This document shows, one piece after another, positions 60,054-64,000 of a DNA stretch of 64,000 bases. The stretch lies in NCBI RefSeq assembly GCF_030646165.1, contig NZ_JAUTDO010000005.1:310001-374000 (forward strand), in the 5' to 3' direction. Position numbers and translations under genes: made by a program. The stretch comes from Conexibacter sp. CPCC 206217 (GTDB taxonomy: Bacteria > Actinomycetota > Thermoleophilia > Solirubrobacterales > Solirubrobacteraceae). Position 1 is the first letter of the stretch, and each line of letters opens with the position of its first letter. Under the pieces are notes generated by a model. That model worked only from the letters and a program-made list of their open reading frames with translations, did not search any database and had not been told where the DNA came from.

Positions 60054-61064
60054 GTGGCCCGCACGACGCACGACGCGGACGGGGCGGCCGCCGACGCCGC
60101 GACCGAGCTGAGCGGCCCCGCTCAGCACGGTCTGGAGCTGTACCGCCGCATGCTCGTCGTGCGGCGCTTCGAGGAGACCGTGCAGTCGCTCTTCCAGAAG
60201 GGCGAGGTGCACGGCACGACGCACCTCTACGTCGGCGAGGAGGCCGGTGCCGTCGGCGTCGCCGACGTGCTCGGGCCGCAGGACCGCGTCGCCGGCACCT
60301 ACCGCGGCCACGGCCACGCGCTCGCGCTCGGCGTCGACCCGCAGGCGCTGCTGGACGAGATGCTCGGCCGCGAGACCGGCGTCTGCGGCGGCCGCGCCGG
60401 CTCGATGAACGTGATCGACCTGGCCAACCGGCTGATCGGCTGCTTCGGCATCATCGGCGGCTCGATCTCCGCCGCGACCGGCGCCGCGCTGGCGCTGAGA
60501 ACGCAGGGCGACGGCGTCGCGGTCGCGTTCTTCGGCGAGGGCACGACCAACCACGGCTACTTCCACGAGTGCCTCAACTTCGCGGCGGTGCTGAGACTGC
60601 CCGTGCTGTTCGTCTGCGAGAACAACCGCTACGGCGAGTTCACGCCGTTTGAGGACGTCACCGCGGGCGACATCGCGGCGCGCCCGCAGACGCTCGGGAT
60701 CCCGACCGAGACGGTCGACGGGATGGACGTGTGGGCCGTGCGCGAGGCCGCCGAGGCGGCTGTCTCCCGTGCGCGCGCAGGCGAGGGCCCGCAGTTCATC
60801 CAGTCGATGACGTACCGCTTCGTCGGCCATTCGCGCTCGGATCCGGGCAGGTACCGCAAGGCGGGCGAGCTGGACGAGTGGAAGCAGCGCGACCCGCTGA
60901 AGGTCGCGCGCGAGCGGCTGGCGGACGCGTTCGGCGTGCCGGGTGACGCGGTCGACGGCGTCGACGGCGCGGTCGACGCGCAGTTCGAGGCGATCGTCGA
61001 GCGCGCGCTCGCGGCGCCGTACCCGGAGCCGGCGCGCGATGCCGCGCGCGAGTTCGCCCCGTGA
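60054..61064 (+). CDS. 2-oxoacid/acetoin dehydrogenase E1 alpha subunit
   Basis: A 336-residue thiamine-diphosphate enzyme subunit from GTG 60054, GGAGG 8 bases upstream. It shows YRRMLVVRRFEETVQSLFQK, TYRGHGHALALG and CGGRAGSMNV; the ThDP motif is FFGEGTTNHGYFHECLNFAA, followed by NRYGEFTP and MTYRFVGHSRSDPGRYRK. This fits AcoA/PdhA-type alpha subunits that decarboxylate a 2-oxoacid or cleave acetoin. It partners with the beta subunit at 62531. Its stop overlaps the E2 start by 4 bases. Confidence 0.93.
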   Translation: MARTTHDADGAAADAATELSGPAQHGLELYRRMLVVRRFEETVQSLFQKGEVHGTTHLYVGEEAGAVGVADVLGPQDRVAGTYRGHGHALALGVDPQALLDEMLGRETGVCGGRAGSMNVIDLANRLIGCFGIIGGSISAATGAALALRTQGDGVAVAFFGEGTTNHGYFHECLNFAAVLRLPVLFVCENNRYGEFTPFEDVTAGDIAARPQTLGIPTETVDGMDVWAVREAAEAAVSRARAGEGPQFIQSMTYRFVGHSRSDPGRYRKAGELDEWKQRDPLKVARERLADAFGVPGDAVDGVDGAVDAQFEAIVERALAAPYPEPARDAAREFAP

Positions 61065-62455
61065 CCGCCAGGCTCGCCGACGACGCGTGCGAAGGAGCCG
61101 CAGGCGAGTTCGCGCACGGCGACCAAGCCCTCCGGGCGCAGGTCGTCGCGATGCCCCGGCTCGCCGACGACGCGTGCGAAGGAGCCGCAGGCGAGTTCGC
61201 GCACGGCGACCAAGCCCTCCGGGCGCAGGTCGTCGCGATGCCCCGGCTCTCCGACTCGATGGAGGAGGGCACGATCGTGACCTGGCTCGTCGCCGACGGC
61301 GCGCCCGTCGCGCGCGGCGAGGAGATCGTCGAGGTCGAGACCGACAAGGCGACGATGCCGTACGAGGCCGAGGGCGACGGCGTGCTGCACCACGCGGTCG
61401 CCGCCGGCGAGACGGTCGCGGTCGGCACGACGATCGCCCGGATCGCGCCGGAAGGCGTGGCGCTGGCCGTCGCGCCCGCGCCGGCTTCGCCCACCGCCGC
61501 CCCAACCTCTTCCCCCACCGATCGCTCCACAACCGCGGCCGGCCCGGTTCCCCCGTCGGTGCCGGCCGCGGCTCTCCCCTCGTCGCGCGTCAGCGCCTCT
61601 CCCTTGGCCCGCCGGATCGCGCGCGAACTGGGGATCGACTTGGCTGCGCTGGTCGGGAGCGGTCCGAACGGGCGTGTCGTGAAGCGGGACGTCTTGGGCG
61701 CGGAGGCGCACGAAGCGGCAGAGGCGGTGAGCACTCCGCCACTGGTCTCACAGAGCGTCCCCACCAAGGGCGCGGCCACCGTGGTCCCGCTCTCCCGTAC
61801 GCAGCAATTGGTCGGTCGGCGGATGGGGGAGTCGAAGGCGAGCGCGCCTGACTTCACGCTCGACGTCGAGGTCGACATGGACGCCGCGGTCGCCATGCGC
61901 GCGCGGCTCAAGCAGCTGCTCGGCGACGCGCCAGCGCCGTCGCTCGGCGACTTCGTGATCAAGGCGTGCGCGCTCGCGCTGCGCGAGCAGCCGCGCGTCA
62001 ACGGCGCGTTCGCCGGCGAGCGCGTCGAGCTGTACGAGCGCGTCAACGTCGGCGTCGCCGTCGCGGCACCCGACGCGCTGCTCGTGCCGACCGTCTTCGA
62101 CGCCGACAGCCGCTCGCTCGGCCAAGTCGGCGCGGACGTGCGCCGGCTCGCGGCCGCTGCGCGCGCCGGCACGTTGACGCCCGGCGAGATGAGCGGGGCG
62201 ACGTTCACCGTCTCGAACCTCGGCGGCTTCGGGGTCGACGCCTTCACGGCCGTGCTGAACCCGCCGCAGGCGGCGATCCTCGCCGTCGGCGCGGTCCGCC
62301 CGCGGCCGCACGCGCGCGACGGCGAGCTGGTGCTCGCGCAGACCCTGCTCGCCCGCCTCACCTGCGACCACCGCATCCTCAACGGCGCCGACGGCGCCGC
62401 GTTCCTCGCGCGCGTGCGCGCACTGCTGCAAGCGCCGGAGCTGCTGGCGCTGTGA
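61061..62455 (+). CDS. Dihydrolipoyl acyltransferase E2 with duplicated N-terminus
   Basis: The frame opens with GTG 61061 (464 residues). The first 58 residues contain two identical 29-residue units (LADDACEGAAGEFAHGDQAL...) from an 87-bp tandem repeat. The normal E2 N-terminus MPRLSDSMEEGTIVTWLV begins at ATG 61238, which may be the true start (about 405 residues). A lipoyl domain (ETDKATMPYEAEG), a peripheral-binding domain (ASPLARRIARELGIDL) and a catalytic domain ending TCDHRILNGADGAAF follow. It transfers acyl groups to CoA. It has a 4-base overlap with E1 alpha and sits unusually between E1 alpha and E1 beta. Confidence 0.9.
   Translation: MTARLADDACEGAAGEFAHGDQALRAQVVAMPRLADDACEGAAGEFAHGDQALRAQVVAMPRLSDSMEEGTIVTWLVADGAPVARGEEIVEVETDKATMPYEAEGDGVLHHAVAAGETVAVGTTIARIAPEGVALAVAPAPASPTAAPTSSPTDRSTTAAGPVPPSVPAAALPSSRVSASPLARRIARELGIDLAALVGSGPNGRVVKRDVLGAEAHEAAEAVSTPPLVSQSVPTKGAATVVPLSRTQQLVGRRMGESKASAPDFTLDVEVDMDAAVAMRARLKQLLGDAPAPSLGDFVIKACALALREQPRVNGAFAGERVELYERVNVGVAVAAPDALLVPTVFDADSRSLGQVGADVRRLAAAARAGTLTPGEMSGATFTVSNLGGFGVDAFTAVLNPPQAAILAVGAVRPRPHARDGELVLAQTLLARLTCDHRILNGADGAAFLARVRALLQAPELLAL
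61071..61244 (+). repeat. Perfect 87-bp tandem duplication at 5' end of E2 gene
   Basis: 61071-61157 and 61158-61244 are identical by eye. Each copy ends in ATGCCCC, providing one possible ATG start per copy (61151, 61238). The unit contains the sequence related to the intergenic repeat at 48491, and 29 codons keep the frame open. It looks like a dispersed element captured and duplicated at a gene start. Confidence 0.92.
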
Positions 62456-62530
62456 GCACGCGATCCGAAACCCGCGCGCGCCCGCGTGCGCTCTCGCTGA
62501 ACACTTCACTCGCAACGAAGGGGTCCTCCC

Positions 62531-63523
62531 GTGGCTGACCAGCTCGAATTCCGCCGCGCGATCCGCGACGCGCTCGACGAGGAGCTCGCGCGTGACGAGC
62601 GCGTCGTCTTCTTCGGCGAGGACGTCGCCAAGCCCGGCGGCGTCTTCGCCGCGACGCCGGGGCTGTACGACGCCCACGGCGAGGCGCGCGTGTTCGACAC
62701 GCCGATCTCGGAGCTGGCGATCACCGGCGCCGCGTTCGGCGCCGCCGTCTGCGGCCTGCGGCCCGTGATCGAGATCATGTTCGCCGACTTCCTGCCGCTG
62801 GCGATGGACGGGATGGTCAACCAGGCGGCGAAGTACTGGTACCTCTCCAACGAGCAGGCGCCGGCGCCGATCGTCGTGCGCTCCGCCTACGGCGCCGGCG
62901 GCCGCTTCGGCGCGATCCACTCGCAGTCGCCGGCGCCGTGGTTCCAGGGCGTACCGGGCCTGAAGATCGTCGCGCCGAGCAATCCGGCCGACGCGAAGGC
63001 GCTGCTGAAGGCGGCGATCCGCGACGACAACCCGGTCCTGTTCCTGGAGCATAAGCGGCTCTATTCGATCAAGGGCGCGCCGGGCGCCGCCGACGAGGTC
63101 GCGACGATCGGCGCGGCGAAGGTCGTCCGCGCCGGCGGCGACCTGACCGTCGCGGCGGTCGCCACCAGCGTCCATCACGCGCTCGCCGCGGCCGAGACGC
63201 TCGCGGCCGAGGGGATCGAGCTGGAGGTCGTCGACCTGCGCACGCTGCGCCCGCTCGACGTGCCCGCGGTCGTCGGCTCGGTCGGCAGGACGAACCGCCT
63301 GCTGGTGGTCGAGGAGGGGCCGCTGACCGGCGGCTGGGCCGGCGAGCTGGTCGCGCGCGTGAGCGAGGAGGCGCTCGGCGAGCTGGACGACGTCTGGCGC
63401 CTGGCGACCGACGACACCCCCGTCCCGTACAGCCCGCCGCTGGAGGACGCCTTCCTGCCGGGCACCGACGCGATCGTGGCGAGCGTGCGCGCACGGCTCG
63501 GCGTGGCAGCGGCGAGCGAGTGA
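62531..63523 (+). CDS. 2-oxoacid/acetoin dehydrogenase E1 beta subunit
   Basis: A 330-residue transketolase-like subunit, GTG start. It shows VVFFGEDVAKPGGVFAATPG (the E1 beta catalytic Glu region), VFDTPISELAITGAAFGAAV, MFADFLPLAMDGMVNQAAKY, the AGGRFGAIHSQSPAPWF loop and C-terminal VVEEGPLTGGWAGELVA. It completes E1 with the alpha subunit at 60054. The gap of 75 bases after E2 has no obvious hairpin. Its stop overlaps the oxidoreductase start. No E3 gene is in the window. Confidence 0.94.
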   Translation: MADQLEFRRAIRDALDEELARDERVVFFGEDVAKPGGVFAATPGLYDAHGEARVFDTPISELAITGAAFGAAVCGLRPVIEIMFADFLPLAMDGMVNQAAKYWYLSNEQAPAPIVVRSAYGAGGRFGAIHSQSPAPWFQGVPGLKIVAPSNPADAKALLKAAIRDDNPVLFLEHKRLYSIKGAPGAADEVATIGAAKVVRAGGDLTVAAVATSVHHALAAAETLAAEGIELEVVDLRTLRPLDVPAVVGSVGRTNRLLVVEEGPLTGGWAGELVARVSEEALGELDDVWRLATDDTPVPYSPPLEDAFLPGTDAIVASVRARLGVAAASE

Positions 63524-64000
63524 CGCGGACGACCAGCGTCCGCTGGGGGATCCTCTCGACGGCTGCGATCGCCGACGAGCTGATCGGGCCGCTGCGGCGG
63601 TCCTCGCGCGCGGAGCTGGTCGCGGTCGCCAGCCGCGATCCGGTCCGCGCCGCCGCGTACGCGCGGACGCGGGGGATCCCGGCGAGCTACGGCTCCTACG
63701 AGCAGCTGCTGGCCGACAAGCGGATCGAGGCCGTCTACGTCCCGCTGCCCAACGGCCTGCACGCACGCTGGGCGGGCGCCGCGTTGGAGGCCGGCAAGCA
63801 CGTCCTCTGCGAGAAGCCGCTCGCGGCGACCGCGCTGGAGGCCGAGCCGCTGTTCGCGCGTGCCGCCGCGCGCGGGTTGGTGCTCGCGGAGGCGATGATG
63901 TACCGCCACCACCCGCAGACCGCGTTGCTGCAGGAGCTGGTCGCCGAGCGGCTCGGCCCGCTGCGCTCGTTGCACGCGACGTTCCACTATCCCATCCCGG
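63520..64000 (+). CDS. Gfo/Idh/MocA-family oxidoreductase, 5' part
   Basis: The gene starts at GTG 63520 in the overlap with the E1 beta stop and runs out of the window after 160 codons. The Rossmann domain is clear: VRWGILSTAAIADELIGPLR, VAVASRDPVRAAAYA, YVPLPNGLHARWAGAALEAG and the family motif KHVLCEKPLA, followed by EAMMYRHHP. Such enzymes oxidise or reduce sugars, inositols or related ring compounds using NAD(P). Its place in the operon suggests it makes or uses a substrate of the dehydrogenase complex. Confidence 0.9.
   Translation, partial: MTRTTSVRWGILSTAAIADELIGPLRRSSRAELVAVASRDPVRAAAYARTRGIPASYGSYEQLLADKRIEAVYVPLPNGLHARWAGAALEAGKHVLCEKPLAATALEAEPLFARAAARGLVLAEAMMYRHHPQTALLQELVAERLGPLRSLHATFHYPIP

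Overview
The window looks like a chromosomal stretch of a very GC-rich actinobacterium. It has third-position GC bias, many GTG and TTG starts, and dense ATGA or GTGA stop-start overlaps. It also carries typical actinobacterial genes: a NucS mismatch endonuclease, a 2-oxoglutarate dehydrogenase with E2 and E1 on one chain, an Ada-AlkA fusion and a DUF3817 protein. The general character suggests Thermoleophilia (Solirubrobacterales, Conexibacter-like); this is inference, because no rRNA or marker search was possible. One oddity runs through the window: AGA is a major arginine codon despite the GC content.

Layout. 1-2293: end of a small operon with two paralogous methyltransferases and an ATP-grasp ligase. 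2467-7002: an unrecognised possible metallohydrolase, nucS, a YjbQ protein, an alkyltransferase-like repair protein and a desulfinase-like protein lacking its usual N-terminus. 7126-16244: the fused 2-oxoglutarate dehydrogenase, DUF3817, NUDIX, an alkyl-DHAP-synthase-like flavoprotein, an ArsR-type regulator behind a structured 656-base gap, a small unknown protein and a glyoxalase. 16281-22441: two large secreted amidase paralogues, each behind the same palindromic promoter. 22556-26866: metallo-beta-lactamase fold hydrolase, AarF kinase, TVP38 protein and pyruvate kinase.

27044-36566 is a nine-gene, tightly overlapping operon behind a clear sigma70-type promoter. It contains aldehyde dehydrogenase, IclR regulator, cyclic amidohydrolase, isochorismatase-type amidase, AA_synth protein, DUF1989 protein, class II aldolase, FAD oxidoreductase and O-methyltransferase. 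I read it as an uncharacterised pathway that opens an N-containing ring and removes nitrogen.

36609-51295: a divergent SDR/TetR pair, exonuclease III, a GNAT, queuosine salvage, a secreted phytase-like protein, MGMT plus Ada-AlkA, a secreted alkaline phosphatase with a collagen-like tail, an M29 peptidase and two metallo-beta-lactamase fold proteins (one fused to a SnoaL domain). The phytase-like and phosphatase genes both have 11-bp-period repeats resembling PHO boxes, so they probably form part of a phosphate-starvation regulon.

51306-58575: GNAT, metF, secreted lipase, a DUF45 peptidase, a PfkB kinase, citrate synthase and small unknown or membrane proteins. 58774-64000: an operon of a creatinase-like M24 protein, E1alpha, E2 and E1beta of a 2-oxoacid/acetoin dehydrogenase, and the start of a Gfo/Idh/MocA oxidoreductase. 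The E2 gene begins with a perfect 87-bp tandem duplication related to an intergenic repeat at 48491. No tRNA, rRNA, CRISPR array or insertion sequence was seen.
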